DNA from: JBEKHI01 sp050012355
GTDB lineage: Bacteria > Actinomycetota > Actinomycetes > Streptosporangiales > Streptosporangiaceae
Direction of reading: 5' to 3'
Assembly: GCA_050012355.1 (NCBI GenBank)
Contig: JBEKHI010000083.1
Span: forward strand, 1 to 39,394
DNA: 39,394 bases
Shown: positions 1 through 8,674 of the stretch, piece by piece
Layout: each line of letters opens with the position of its first letter
Numbering within the stretch: the first letter of the stretch is position 1
Notes under the pieces: generated by a model
Told to the model about the DNA's origin: nothing
What the model saw: only the letters and a program-made list of their open reading frames with translations
The model's database searches: none
Translations under genes and position numbers: made by a program

Positions 1-33
1 GCCCGCCGTCGCCCTGCGCGTGTCCGTGTCCCT

Positions 34-88
34 GCGCGCCCGTTTTGCGGTGGTGTGCGCCACCCCTCGCCCGCGCGCCCGTTTTGCG
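34..88. repeat. Two 16-bp direct repeats in a geneless left edge
   Basis: GCGCGCCCGTTTTGCG occurs at 34-49 and again at 73-88, 39 bp apart. Bases 1-340 show no convincing coding region; the short open frames there are arginine/proline-rich and unlike any family I know. Apart from this repeat and the hairpin at 147-192, I see nothing else in that stretch. Confidence 0.6.
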
Positions 89-146
89 AATGGCGATCCC
101 GCGGTCCCACGACCGATTTATGGGTTTATATCCCCCTGCTCCGGAT

Positions 147-192
147 AACGCGAAGGATCTTTGTAGCCCTGGGTACAAAGATCCTTCGCGTT
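147..192. repeat. Perfect 19-bp hairpin
   Basis: The left arm AACGCGAAGGATCTTTGTA (147-165) is exactly complementary to 174-192, with an 8-nt loop GCCCTGGG. It lies about 150 bp upstream of the lipoprotein gene at 341. It lacks a U tract, so it is not a classical intrinsic terminator. It could be the terminator of a gene to the left of the window, or one of the interspersed hairpins seen elsewhere here, although its arm sequence differs from theirs. Confidence 0.75.
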
Positions 193-340
193 GTTCAGGT
201 GGCGCGGGTTCGATGTCAGTTAGATAAACGACGGGGAAAGCTTCTGTTGCGGATGCTGAAGCAACCCGTCTCTAGTAACCCTCCAAGCCAGCGAACGCGT
301 CATACCCCTGTTCGGTTGCATAAGCGAGTGGGGGGTATCG

Positions 341-763
341 ATGAGGATATTCAGGAGTAGCTGGCTGCTTTTTGGTTTTCTGATCATGATGTCGGCGCTG
401 ACCGGGTGCCGAGCCGCGTCGTCCGCGACCGGGGTCGCGTCCCCGGTGTCGTTGGCCTCGGCCAAGGCGAAAGCGGTCGCGACGCACGCTCCGGTGCCGG
501 TGCGTACCACCGTGCATAAGCCGCCCGCCACACCAAGCCCGTCTCCCTCACCGGTGGCGGCGACAACCGCCCCGGCAACAACGGCGCCGGCGGCAACAGC
601 GGCGGCGGCGGGACAGAATTGCACTCCGATCAGCGACGAAGGTACCTGCTACGAGCCTGGTGAGTACTGCCGGGACGATGATCACGGCGTAACCGGTGTC
701 GCGGGCGACGGCGAGACCATCACCTGCGAAGACAACGACGGCTGGCGCTGGGAGCCGTCCTGA
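341..763 (+). CDS. Small secreted lipoprotein with a four-cysteine C-terminal domain
   Basis: A 140-aa protein. The N-terminus has Arg residues, a hydrophobic stretch and a lipobox LTGC ending at Cys23, so it should be a lipid-anchored envelope protein. Residues about 45-90 form a Pro/Thr/Ala/Ser-rich linker. The last about 48 residues hold four cysteines and a GTCYEPGEYCR...GVAGDG...GWRWEP pattern that recurs at the end of small actinobacterial lipoproteins; its function is unknown to me. The start ATG follows a G-rich ribosome-binding region (GTGGGGGG at 328-335). The gene stands alone and is followed 17 bp later by a long hairpin (781-828). Lipoprotein assignment is firm, role unknown. Confidence 0.8.
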   Translation: MRIFRSSWLLFGFLIMMSALTGCRAASSATGVASPVSLASAKAKAVATHAPVPVRTTVHKPPATPSPSPSPVAATTAPATTAPAATAAAAGQNCTPISDEGTCYEPGEYCRDDDHGVTGVAGDGETITCEDNDGWRWEPS

Positions 764-780
764 CCGTCTCGGCCAGCACT

Positions 781-828
781 GTCGATGTGACATCGACCGC
801 CATAGAGCGCGGTCGATGTCACATCGAC
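781..828. repeat. Interspersed hairpin, GTCGATGTGACATCGACC type
   Basis: Arms 781-798 and 811-828 are perfect 18-bp inverted repeats with loop GCCATAGAGCGC. Each arm is itself nearly palindromic (GTCGATGT/ACATCGAC). The right arm, extended to 831, recurs exactly at 28428-28448. It lies 17 bp after the lipoprotein stop, so it may also serve as a terminator. The rest of 829-1194 holds a 54-bp degenerate repeat (904-957), a small inverted repeat (1076-1112) and no supported gene. Confidence 0.8.
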
Positions 829-903
829 CGGCGGGCTCACTTGATCGCGGCCTTGAGGCGGACTGTTTGCCTGCACCCGTCGCCCAGGGCCGGCCGCATG
901 ATC

Positions 904-957
904 CTGGTGGATGCTGCACCAACCAGCAAAGAGGATGGTTAATGCCGCATTAACCAG
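904..957 (-). repeat. 54-bp degenerate interspersed repeat, copy 1
   Basis: Read on the minus strand, this stretch aligns without gaps to 23219-23272 on the plus strand, matching at about 41 of 54 positions by hand count. Shared blocks include CTGGTTA, CTCTTTGC, GGTTGGTG and the terminal CCACCAG. Within this copy GGTTAATG/CATTAACC (937-955) forms an 8-bp hairpin, and AACCAGCAA is directly repeated at 921-929 and 952-960. It is noncoding and intergenic. Confidence 0.5.
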
Positions 958-1075
958 CAACGGGACACCAATTCGTAGATCACCCAAGCAGCACCTGCAC
1001 CGCTAGTACCAAGACCACCACCAGTGCACGCAGGCGACGTCAGCCCGATGCGGGGGAGGAGCCAAGTGCGGAATG

Positions 1076-1112
1076 TTGGCAATAAATGCCATAAATGCCT
1101 ATCTATTGCCAA
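1076..1112. promoter_or_regulatory. Inverted repeat upstream of the 559-aa membrane protein
   Basis: TTGGCAATA (1076-1084) and TATTGCCAA (1104-1112) are perfect 9-bp arms 19 bp apart. Two direct AAATGCC copies lie between them. The site ends 82 bp before the ATG at 1195, where an operator or mRNA hairpin could act. No regulator can be named. Confidence 0.4.
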
Positions 1113-1194
1113 TGAAAGGTGCTGCTTCGCGCCTGCTGGCAGGCTATTCGCATAACGGGTTCCCGATGACGACACGAAACGCAATAATGATTTC

Positions 1195-2874
1195 ATGAGC
1201 GGGACACCGGGCGAACCGGCGGAGATCGTCAAGATGCAGGCTGCGCTACGTTCCTGGCTGCATCGGGTGGCGACCGCGGGAGCGGGTGGCTTGTGTGGCA
1301 TGCCAGCTCCGGCGCTGTTGTCGGTCTTGTGTGCTTCAGCACTGTCGCCTCTTATCGCAGCCATAGCCGGAATTGGTGCCACCGGCGCGACCCTTGCGGG
1401 CAGCAATATCTTGTCGTCCTTCGGCAGCGGGATCTTGAGCGGGATTATCACCGACGCGCTGGAGCAAGCGCGCTCGAAAGACGTTCCGCATTCACCGGGC
1501 GAGGCTGACGATTCTACGGGACTGGATAGGCTAAGCGGTAAAGTCGCGGCGGAAATCGACCGGATACTGACCGCCGGGGACGCGAACACGATGGCCTTGC
1601 GGGCCGAGATCGCATCGCTGCTGGCGGCAATTGACGAGGGCGGCACAATACTGGGTGCTGCCTTGGAAGAGCAGGGCGAACAGGTTCGCGCCGAGGTGCT
1701 GGCCGCGATCGCCGAGCTCGGCTCGGATTTCACCGAGATGGACTCCCACCTCGGGGATGTCGCGAAGACCGCCGCGGCGATCCAGTCCAAGTTGGATGAC
1801 CAGGGCGCGGGCGTGCAGAGCCTTATCGGGCAGAGCCGCCGGCAGTCAGACGATATCGGGGTCATGCGGAAAGACCTCCGAGTCATACGGAAAGACGTGG
1901 CCGGTATCGTCCGTCGGACCGGCGGCATGCCATCGCCAAGCGTGGCCGCGCGGGGGCGTCACCAGCTAATAGGACTAGCGATCCTCGTCGCTGCGGTCGC
2001 GGCTGCCCTTGTCTCGATCGCTGTGCTCCCCATCCGCTCACTCTCCGGTCAAGCCGCTGCCAGAGAACCAATCCGGTCATCGCTAACCGGCGTTACCTGC
2101 ACACCGCGAATTAGCTCGGTGACGCCGTTGGCCGCAGCGCAAACCCAGAACGTGGTCATCAAGGGAACCTGCTTCGGGACGGGCGGCCCGATCGCAGGGA
2201 ACTCTGATGATTTCGAGATCCTGGACCTAAACGGCCCCTGGACAGCATGTTCAGAATCTCAAAACGATCCCATAACTTGCGACATTACAAAATGGACATC
2301 CACCTCTATTGTGCTCAATGGCCTTGCCGGGTATTACGGATCTAATGGCCAGGAACTGAACACGGACGACCGCGTTAGGATAAGTGTTGAGAATCGCCAG
2401 GGAGGCGGTAGCCCAACCAGTAATTGTGTCGTCATAGTCGGCCAGCCAGGAACCACAAACTGTGATCCCGGGTGCATCCCGAAGATCGACAGCGTTAGTC
2501 AATTCGCAGCCGTTCAGACGCAAACGGTGGTGATAAAGGGGAGCTGCTTCGGCTCATTCGGCGGAATTTCCGCTGGACTTACTGATGATAACTCTCCATT
2601 CTTTGTTATCACCGACAATTCGGGACCGTGGAGCGGCTGTGGCATCAATGATCAGACTGAATTTCGTCTTGGCGTGGCCTGCTATGTCTCGAAATGGAGT
2701 CCGACGTCGATCATCTTCAGGGGCTTCGGCGACAATTACGGACTGAAGGGATGGATCGTGAATCAATGGGACAACCTGGTTATCAAGGTTCGTAACGTGA
2801 GAAACTACAGTTCCGGCATATGCAATGTCATAGCTGGTGCCTCGGGAGTGACTGCTTGCCATAGCAACGACTGA
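1195..2874 (+). CDS. Membrane protein: conflict-type helical N-terminus plus two Cys-rich Ig-like (TIG-like) ectodomain repeats
   Basis: A 559-aa protein of unknown function. Residues about 38-90 are hydrophobic and glycine-rich; about 108-240 are charged helices (GLDRLSGKVAAEIDRIL, then coiled-coil to IVRR). This order resembles, from memory, the N-terminal region of large actinobacterial STAND/WD40 proteins. A clear transmembrane helix follows at about 258-280. The remainder is two tandem domains, about 302-425 and 427-557. Each begins TPRISSV/IPKIDSV, continues QTQ-VVIKG-CFG, has GPW and KW-TSI, and carries six matched cysteines (302/427, 326/451, 352/482, 362/496, 411/543, 423/555). This resembles IPT/TIG folds and suggests a disulfide-bonded external face. 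The 3' half is visibly AT-richer than its neighbours, a sign of transfer. The ribosome-binding site is weak. The gene appears monocistronic. Confidence 0.75.
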   Translation: MSGTPGEPAEIVKMQAALRSWLHRVATAGAGGLCGMPAPALLSVLCASALSPLIAAIAGIGATGATLAGSNILSSFGSGILSGIITDALEQARSKDVPHSPGEADDSTGLDRLSGKVAAEIDRILTAGDANTMALRAEIASLLAAIDEGGTILGAALEEQGEQVRAEVLAAIAELGSDFTEMDSHLGDVAKTAAAIQSKLDDQGAGVQSLIGQSRRQSDDIGVMRKDLRVIRKDVAGIVRRTGGMPSPSVAARGRHQLIGLAILVAAVAAALVSIAVLPIRSLSGQAAAREPIRSSLTGVTCTPRISSVTPLAAAQTQNVVIKGTCFGTGGPIAGNSDDFEILDLNGPWTACSESQNDPITCDITKWTSTSIVLNGLAGYYGSNGQELNTDDRVRISVENRQGGGSPTSNCVVIVGQPGTTNCDPGCIPKIDSVSQFAAVQTQTVVIKGSCFGSFGGISAGLTDDNSPFFVITDNSGPWSGCGINDQTEFRLGVACYVSKWSPTSIIFRGFGDNYGLKGWIVNQWDNLVIKVRNVRNYSSGICNVIAGASGVTACHSND

Positions 2875-2935
2875 CTCGCTTGGGGCTATGCAATGGGTCG
2901 GCGGCTACTCGCGCGGCACCCCGGCCTTGCCGTGC

Positions 2936-4086
<1,151 letters not shown>

Positions 4087-4090
<4 letters not shown>

Positions 4091-5106
4091 CGCGCCTCCA
4101 GGACGGTTATGAGGTTCTGCTGCAGGCACGGGCCGCTGGCCGCGTGACCAATCGCCCGTTCGGCCTGGCCGGTTATCACCGAGCGGGCCGCGTGCCCGAT
4201 CCTGGCCAGCCCGGCGGCGAACATCGGGTTCCCGTTCCCGCCGAGCACGCCACCCGACGGGCTGACGCACGTGCCCGGCGGCAGGTCCAGCGCCGCCCGG
4301 AGCACAAGTTCCTGATGACTGAACGGCGCGTACAACTCCGCCACGTCCACGTTTCCTGACAGCGCGCCCGCGGCCTCCGCGGCCGCGACGGCCGATGGCG
4401 CGCTGGTGAGATCCCGCGACCCGAACTGCCCGGAATCGGTGCGGTGCGCGAACCCGGTGATCCAGGCCGGCCGCGCGCTGAGCTCGCGCGCCCGGGCACC
4501 TGACGCGAGAATGACCACCGACGCACCGTCGGTGTATGGCGCGCAGTCATGCGCGCGCAACGGTTCCGCGACATAGGGCTCGGCGGACAGCTCATCGGCC
4601 GAGCGAGTGCTCGTTCGCGCCGCGACCTCGGCCATCTCCTTCTCGCTCCACAGGCCGGCCTCGATGCCGAGCCGCGCCTGCAGCGCCGCCAGGCTGGTGG
4701 CGTCCGGCCACAGCGGCGCCGTCAGATAGGGATCGAGCTGCAGCGCGAGGACCCGTGACAGGTCGCCCGCGGTGCCCTTGCCGAACCCGTAGACCAGTGC
4801 CGTCTGCGCGTCGCCGGTGAGGATCTTCACCCATGCCTCGTACAGCGCCCACGCGCCGTCCATCTCGACGTGGGACTCGGCGATCGGCGGGACCGCGCCG
4901 AGTGCGTCCACCGCCTGCACGAACGAGAAGGCGCGGCCCGCCAGGTAGTCCGAGGACCCCGAGCACCAGAACCCGATATCCCGCCGGCCAAGTCCGGCCT
5001 GACCGAGCGCGTCCGCGATCGCGGGCACCAGCATCTCCACGCCGCTAGTGGTGGAGTTCTCGTCCCCGGCCGTCTCGGCGAACGCGATGACGGCTACCTC
5101 TGTCAC
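4087..5106 (-). CDS. ltp4: Thiolase-like sterol side-chain aldolase subunit (Ltp4-like)
   Basis: A 339-aa protein of the SCP2-thiolase family, starting at a GTG (MTEVAVIAFAET) that overlaps the DUF35 stop by 4 bp. The equivalent of the thiolase nucleophile loop lacks cysteine (SHVEMDGAWAL). DVAELYAPFSHQE parallels the EIYVPFS motif of the next gene, and SPSGGVLGGNGNP and GHAASGPC are the C-terminal loops. Its length fits Rv3522/Ltp4. It probably acts with the double-DUF35 protein, and perhaps with the downstream Ltp3-like protein, as an aldolase on C24-branched sterol-CoA thioesters. Which subunit does the chemistry cannot be read from sequence. It lies in the middle of a three-gene operon with 4-bp overlaps, driven by the operator at 6149. 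Confidence 0.82.
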
Positions 5107-6146
5107 ATGTGCCTCGCGTAAATCTCGTAGGGGGCGTCCGGCTCATCGCTGGGCTCGAAGTGACTGATGTTCTGCAGGGTCATGCCCCATTCGTCGCGTG
5201 GCTTCCAGACCGCACCTACCCGCATGCCCATCCGCACCTCGTCCGGCTCGCAGCCCAGCACCAGGTGCTGGAACGCGATGTCCGCACCGTCGAGCAGCAC
5301 CGACCCGGCGACGAAGGGCGGGGCGATCTGCTGCCCCGGATACGGAAAATTCACTATGCAGAACGTCGTGACGGTTCCCTTGTCGGACAGTTCCACCTCG
5401 TCGGTGCACGGAACGCCGTCGGCCGGGCAGCTACGCCGCGGCGGAATGTAGACCTGACGACACTCCGGGCACCGCTGCCCGATCAGCCGTCCCTCCAGCA
5501 GCCCCCGCAAGAACGCGGACTCCCCAGGCGCCGCGGTATGCGTGTACCGCAACCGCACCGGCGAGGTGATCATCGTGACCGGATTGTCCGGCTCGTAACC
5601 CTCTGCGCTTGGTGTCGATGCCACATTGGCGCCACCAGATGGCGCCAATGTGGCATCGACCCCCGGGGAGGGGGAGGGGGTCCCGGGGGAGGGGGAGCTT
5701 GCGGGCTCGAAGCAGGTGATGTCGCGGATGGAGCCGGTGCGGCTGGCGGCCCAGCGGGGGCGGACGCGGAGGCCGGTGCGGATGGAGTCCGGGGTGCCCG
5801 CGTCCACGGCGTGCAGCATCGCGGTGGCGGCGCCGTCCAGCTGGATCAGCGCCCAGGCGAACGGGTGGTCAAGGGGCTGGCCATCCAGCGGGGACGGCTG
5901 CCAGCTCCAGGTGACGACCGTGCCCTCGGGGCCGGCCTCGACCAGTTGCGACGGCGGGTCGAGCGTGACCGGATCGTACTCGAACGGCGGGACGTGCACC
6001 TGGCCGTCGGATGCTCGCGCCCCGAGAATCCGGCGCTCGCGCAATCCGGTCATGAACGAGCCGAGCACCGGGCCCAGTGAGCGCGTGTAGTCGAACCCGA
6101 TCTCAAGTGGTGCCGTCAGCGCCGTGCCATCAGTCACACCGCACAC
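5103..6146 (-). CDS. Double DUF35/OB-fold acyl-CoA-binding partner of the Ltp aldolases
   Basis: A 347-aa protein with two DUF35 units. The N-terminal unit (about 20-145) has the fold signature (LRERRILGAR...QVHVPP) but its zinc-ribbon cysteines are missing. The C-terminal unit (about 200-345) has them: C226-x2-C229, C240 and C247, in RCPEC...SCPADGVPC. DUF35 proteins hold the acyl-CoA for thiolase-like aldolases (ChsH2-Ltp2 precedent). The first gene of an operon overlapping ltp4; equivalent to Rv3521. The linker at 149-188 is Pro/Ser-rich, and residues 163-178 are encoded by a perfect 21-bp hairpin. Start: GTG at 6146 abuts the operator at 6149-6162; GTG at 6137 (MTDGTALTA) is equally plausible and leaves 11 nt, as at neighbouring, possibly leaderless, starts. 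Confidence 0.82.
   Translation of the reverse strand: MCGVTDGTALTAPLEIGFDYTRSLGPVLGSFMTGLRERRILGARASDGQVHVPPFEYDPVTLDPPSQLVEAGPEGTVVTWSWQPSPLDGQPLDHPFAWALIQLDGAATAMLHAVDAGTPDSIRTGLRVRPRWAASRTGSIRDITCFEPASSPSPGTPSPSPGVDATLAPSGGANVASTPSAEGYEPDNPVTMITSPVRLRYTHTAAPGESAFLRGLLEGRLIGQRCPECRQVYIPPRRSCPADGVPCTDEVELSDKGTVTTFCIVNFPYPGQQIAPPFVAGSVLLDGADIAFQHLVLGCEPDEVRMGMRVGAVWKPRDEWGMTLQNISHFEPSDEPDAPYEIYARHM
5614..5660. repeat. Perfect 21-bp hairpin inside a coding region
   Basis: Left arm 5614-5634 (GTCGATGCCACATTGGCGCC plus A) pairs exactly with 5640-5660 around a 5-nt loop. It lies within the DUF35 gene, in frame, and encodes linker residues 163-178 (VDATLAP...NVAST). GTCGATG...CATCGAC ends link it to the intergenic hairpins at 781 and 28395. 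It is a likely insertion of the palindromic repeat family into a tolerant linker. Confidence 0.8.
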
Positions 6147-6148
6147 TA

Positions 6149-6162
6149 TAGAACGTGTTCTA
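6149..6162 (-). promoter_or_regulatory. KstR-type operator for the DUF35-ltp4-ltp3 operon
   Basis: TAGAACGTGTTCTA is an exact fit to the mycobacterial KstR consensus TnnAACnnGTTnnA. It lies 2 bp (or 11 bp, if the start is 6137) from the DUF35 start codon. A TetR repressor released by a sterol-CoA intermediate is expected to bind here. The flanking CTAGTTT is shared with the sites at 8650 and 31143. Confidence 0.85.
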
Positions 6163-6204
6163 GTTTTGAGCTAGAGGCCGCGGCTCGCGCCGCGACCTTG
6201 CCGT

Positions 6205-6228
6205 CAATGTAGAACGCGTTCTACATTG
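6205..6228 (+). promoter_or_regulatory. KstR-type operator within a perfect 24-bp palindrome
   Basis: The core TAGAACGCGTTCTA (6210-6223) is an exact KstR-type box. The symmetry continues without error to CAATG...CATTG, giving a 24-bp perfect palindrome at 6205-6228. It ends 5 bp before the GTG of the acyl-CoA ligase gene, leaving no room for a normal promoter plus leader, so transcription probably starts within or at the edge of the site and the mRNA is leaderless. Confidence 0.88.
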
Positions 6229-6233
6229 GGCGC

Positions 6234-7784
6234 GTGAGTGACGTTACAGGACTGTGGAACATCGCGGCGGGTACCCCGCAGGCGACGGCGGTTACCGCCC
6301 CGGACGGCCGGACGCTGACATACGCCGAACTGACCGCCGAGGCGGACCGGGTCGGGCGCGGACTGCGGTCGCTTGGCCTGTCGCCAGGCGCTACCGTCGC
6401 GACCCTGCTGCCGAACGGCATCGACTGGCTCACCGTGTATTTCGCGGCGCAGGAGACGGGGCTGTACGTGGTGCCGGTCAACTGGCATCTCACCGCGCCG
6501 GAGGTGGCCTACATCCTGTCCGACAGCGACGCGGTCGCGTTCATCGCCGATGAGCGGTTCACCGAGGTCGCGGTGGCCGCCGCGGACGAGGCCGGCATCG
6601 AACCCGGCCTGCGGTTCTCCTCGGGCGTGATCGCGGGATTCACCCCGCTGCTGGATCTGGGCACCGACACCGAGGGCCGCCCCGACGGCCGGACCGCGGG
6701 CGCGCCGATGACCTACACTTCGGGCACCTCTGGCCGGCCGAAGGGGGTGCGCCGGCCGCTCACCGGGGCCGACCCGGATGACCCGCCGCAGATCGCGCAC
6801 TGGTTCTTCGGCCAGTTCGCGCTGAAACCGTTCGACGGAAACGTGCACCTGTGCTGCTCGCCGCTTTACCACACCGCGGTGCTGAACTTCGCGACCATTT
6901 CCTTGCAGCTCGGCCACCCGGTCGTGCTGATGGACCGGTTCGAACCGGCCGACGTGCTCCGGCTCATCGACCAGCACAACGTCACGCACACGCACATGGT
7001 GCCCACTCAGTTCCGGCGGCTGCTGGCGCTTCCCGACGAGGTCAAGGCCAAATACGACGTGAGCAGCATGCGGTGCGCGATCCACAGCGCCGCTCCCTGC
7101 CCGCAGGAGATAAAGCGGCGGATGCTCGACTGGTGGGGACCGGTCATCGCCGAGTACTACGCGGCCAGCGAGGGCGGCGGCACCACGATCTTCGCCGCGG
7201 ACTGGCTGAGTCACCCCGGTTCGGTCGGCACACCCTGGGTCGGCACCGAGGTGAAGGTGCTCGACAACACCGGAACCGAGGTGGCGGACGGCCAGGAGGG
7301 CCTGGTGTACCTGCGGATGGGGTCATCGTCGTTTGGCTACCACAAGGACCCCGAGAAGACGAAGGCGGCCACTCGCGGCAATCTCTTCACCGTCGGGGAC
7401 ATTGGTTATAAGGACGCGGACGGGTACTTGTACCTGTGCGACCGGGAAAGCGACTTGATCATCACCGGTGGAGTGAATGTCTACCCGGCGGAGATCGAGT
7501 CCGAGCTCGCCTGCCATCCCGCGGTGGCGGACGTCGCGGTGTTCGGGATCCCGCACGAGGAGTGGGGCGAGGAGATCAAGGCCGTGGTCGAGCCGATCGC
7601 GGGCGTGACACCAGGAGACGAGCTGACCGCCGAACTGCTGGAGTTCCTGAGCGGGCGGGTCGCGAAGTTCAAGCTGCCGCGGAGCGTCGATTACGTCGCC
7701 GAACTGCCCCGTGACCCCAACGGCAAGCTCTACAAGCGCCGGCTCCGCGACCCGTACTGGGCGGGCCGGGAGACTGCCATCTAA
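6234..7784 (+). CDS. Acyl-CoA ligase (FadD family) in the sterol regulon
   Basis: A 516-aa adenylate-forming enzyme. The ATP-binding P-loop TYTSGTSGRPKGVRRP is near residue 160, the AMP motif YYAASEGGGT near 305, the hinge region has GDIGYKDADGYLYLCDR, and the C-terminal lysine motif is PRDPNGKLYKRRLRDPYW. It converts a carboxylic acid, ATP and CoA to the acyl-CoA. It is not FadD19 (which lies at 8675), and I cannot assign its acid; FadD17-, FadD4- or FadD3-like roles on sterol side-chain or ring fragments are possible. GTG start, MSDVTGLWN, 5 bp after a perfect KstR-type palindrome and with no Shine-Dalgarno sequence, so likely leaderless. It ends convergent with echA19 across the hairpin at 7788-7841. 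Confidence 0.85.
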   Translation: MSDVTGLWNIAAGTPQATAVTAPDGRTLTYAELTAEADRVGRGLRSLGLSPGATVATLLPNGIDWLTVYFAAQETGLYVVPVNWHLTAPEVAYILSDSDAVAFIADERFTEVAVAAADEAGIEPGLRFSSGVIAGFTPLLDLGTDTEGRPDGRTAGAPMTYTSGTSGRPKGVRRPLTGADPDDPPQIAHWFFGQFALKPFDGNVHLCCSPLYHTAVLNFATISLQLGHPVVLMDRFEPADVLRLIDQHNVTHTHMVPTQFRRLLALPDEVKAKYDVSSMRCAIHSAAPCPQEIKRRMLDWWGPVIAEYYAASEGGGTTIFAADWLSHPGSVGTPWVGTEVKVLDNTGTEVADGQEGLVYLRMGSSSFGYHKDPEKTKAATRGNLFTVGDIGYKDADGYLYLCDRESDLIITGGVNVYPAEIESELACHPAVADVAVFGIPHEEWGEEIKAVVEPIAGVTPGDELTAELLEFLSGRVAKFKLPRSVDYVAELPRDPNGKLYKRRLRDPYWAGRETAI

Positions 7785-7787
7785 GAA

Positions 7788-7841
7788 CCCATGGATGTCC
7801 CATCGCAGGCGCCATAGCCCCAGCGGTGGGACATCCATGGG
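7788..7841. terminator. Hairpin between convergent genes, GATGTCCCA type
   Basis: Arms 7788-7806 (CCCATGGATGTCCCATCGC) and 7823-7841 pair over 19 bp with one T-G wobble; the 16-nt loop contains GGCGCCATAGCCCC. It fills the 63-bp gap between the convergent stops of the ligase and echA19, so it probably terminates both. Arm sequence is shared with the hairpin at 18336-18389, marking it as a member of a repeat family. Confidence 0.75.
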
Positions 7842-7847
7842 GTCAAA

Positions 7848-8618
7848 TCACTCGCCGCGGAAGGCCGGCGGGCGCTTTTCCGCGAAGGCGCGCGGGCCCT
7901 CGCGGGCGTCTGCGCTGCGGAAGACCTCGATGCCGATGCGGGACTCGAGCTTGAACGCGTCGTTCTCCGGCATGCCCTCCGTCTCGCGCAGTACCCGGAG
8001 TACGGCGCGCACCGCGACCGGACCGTTCGCGGCGATGGCCGAGGCGATCTCCAGCGCCTTCTCCAGCGCGGTCCCGTCCGGCACGACATATCCGATAAGT
8101 CCGATGGCAAGCGCCTCCGCCGCCGAGATGTGCCGCCCGGTGAGCAGCAAGTCGGCCGCCAGCGTGTACGGGATCTGCCTGGCCAGCCGCACCGCGGAGC
8201 CGCCGAGCGGGAACAGCCCCCAGCGCACCTCCGACACCCCGAAGCGGGCCGATGACCCGGCGACCCGGATATCGCAGGCCTGCAGGATCTCGGTGCCCCC
8301 GGCGATCGCCGGGCCCTCGACCGCCGCGATCAGCGGCTTGGTGAGCCGGCGCCCCTTGAGCAGCGGCTCGATCACCGAGGGATCGAACTGGGCGTCACCC
8401 GGATGTGAACTCGACATGCTCTTCAGGTCCATGCCCGCGCAGAAAGCACCGCCCGCCCCGGTCAGGACGCACACCCGGACCGATGGATCAGAGTCCACCA
8501 CGTCCCACGCCTCACGCATGATCGCTAGCATCTCGGTTGACAGCGCGTTTCGAGCCTGCGGGCGATTCAGCGTCAGGATAAGGACATGGTCGCGGCGTTC
8601 GATGAGGGCGTCCGGCAT
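7848..8618 (-). CDS. echA19: Enoyl-CoA hydratase EchA19 (sterol side-chain beta-oxidation)
   Basis: A 256-aa crotonase-family protein. It has GAGGAFCAGMDLK (first oxyanion strand) and EGPAIAGGTEIL (second oxyanion region), then FGVSEVRWGLFPLGGSA with the catalytic-loop region. The C-terminal AREGPRAFAEKRPPAF is typical of EchA19 (Rv3516), which hydrates sterol side-chain enoyl-CoAs such as 3-oxo-4,24-cholestadienoyl-CoA. The start is ATG 8618 (MPDALIERRDHVLI). It is divergent from fadD19 with a shared KstR-type site between them, the same arrangement as in M. tuberculosis. Assignment rests on residue patterns along the whole length; the cofactor-free crotonase chemistry is family knowledge. 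Confidence 0.88.
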   Translation of the reverse strand: MPDALIERRDHVLILTLNRPQARNALSTEMLAIMREAWDVVDSDPSVRVCVLTGAGGAFCAGMDLKSMSSSHPGDAQFDPSVIEPLLKGRRLTKPLIAAVEGPAIAGGTEILQACDIRVAGSSARFGVSEVRWGLFPLGGSAVRLARQIPYTLAADLLLTGRHISAAEALAIGLIGYVVPDGTALEKALEIASAIAANGPVAVRAVLRVLRETEGMPENDAFKLESRIGIEVFRSADAREGPRAFAEKRPPAFRGE

Positions 8619-8649
8619 AGGTAACCTCCGCTCAGCTATTGCTCAAAAC

Positions 8650-8663
8650 AGTAACACGTTCTA
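8650..8663. promoter_or_regulatory. KstR-type operator between echA19 and fadD19, one half weakened
   Basis: AGTAACACGTTCTA keeps AAC-nn-GTT and the right outer A, but the left outer T is A. It lies 11 bp before the fadD19 ATG and 31 bp before the echA19 ATG, so one site can control both. The trailing CTAGTTT matches the sites at 6149 and 31143. Confidence 0.75.
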
Positions 8664-8674
8664 GTTTCATACCC

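Noticed and set aside
220..624. Open frames antisense to the lipoprotein gene and others at 1-360
   Set aside because: Composition is Arg/Gly/Ala-rich without family patterns; the plus-strand lipoprotein with signal peptide and conserved tail explains the region.
4091..4270. Upstream extension of the Ltp3-like protein by 60 residues
   Set aside because: The added sequence is Arg/Pro-rich and overlaps the coding sequence of the Ltp4-like gene; the ATG at 4090 overlaps the previous stop, as in the rest of the operon.
8639..8674. TTG start adding 12 residues to FadD19
   Set aside because: It would place the KstR-type operator within the coding region; homology begins at the ATG at 8675.
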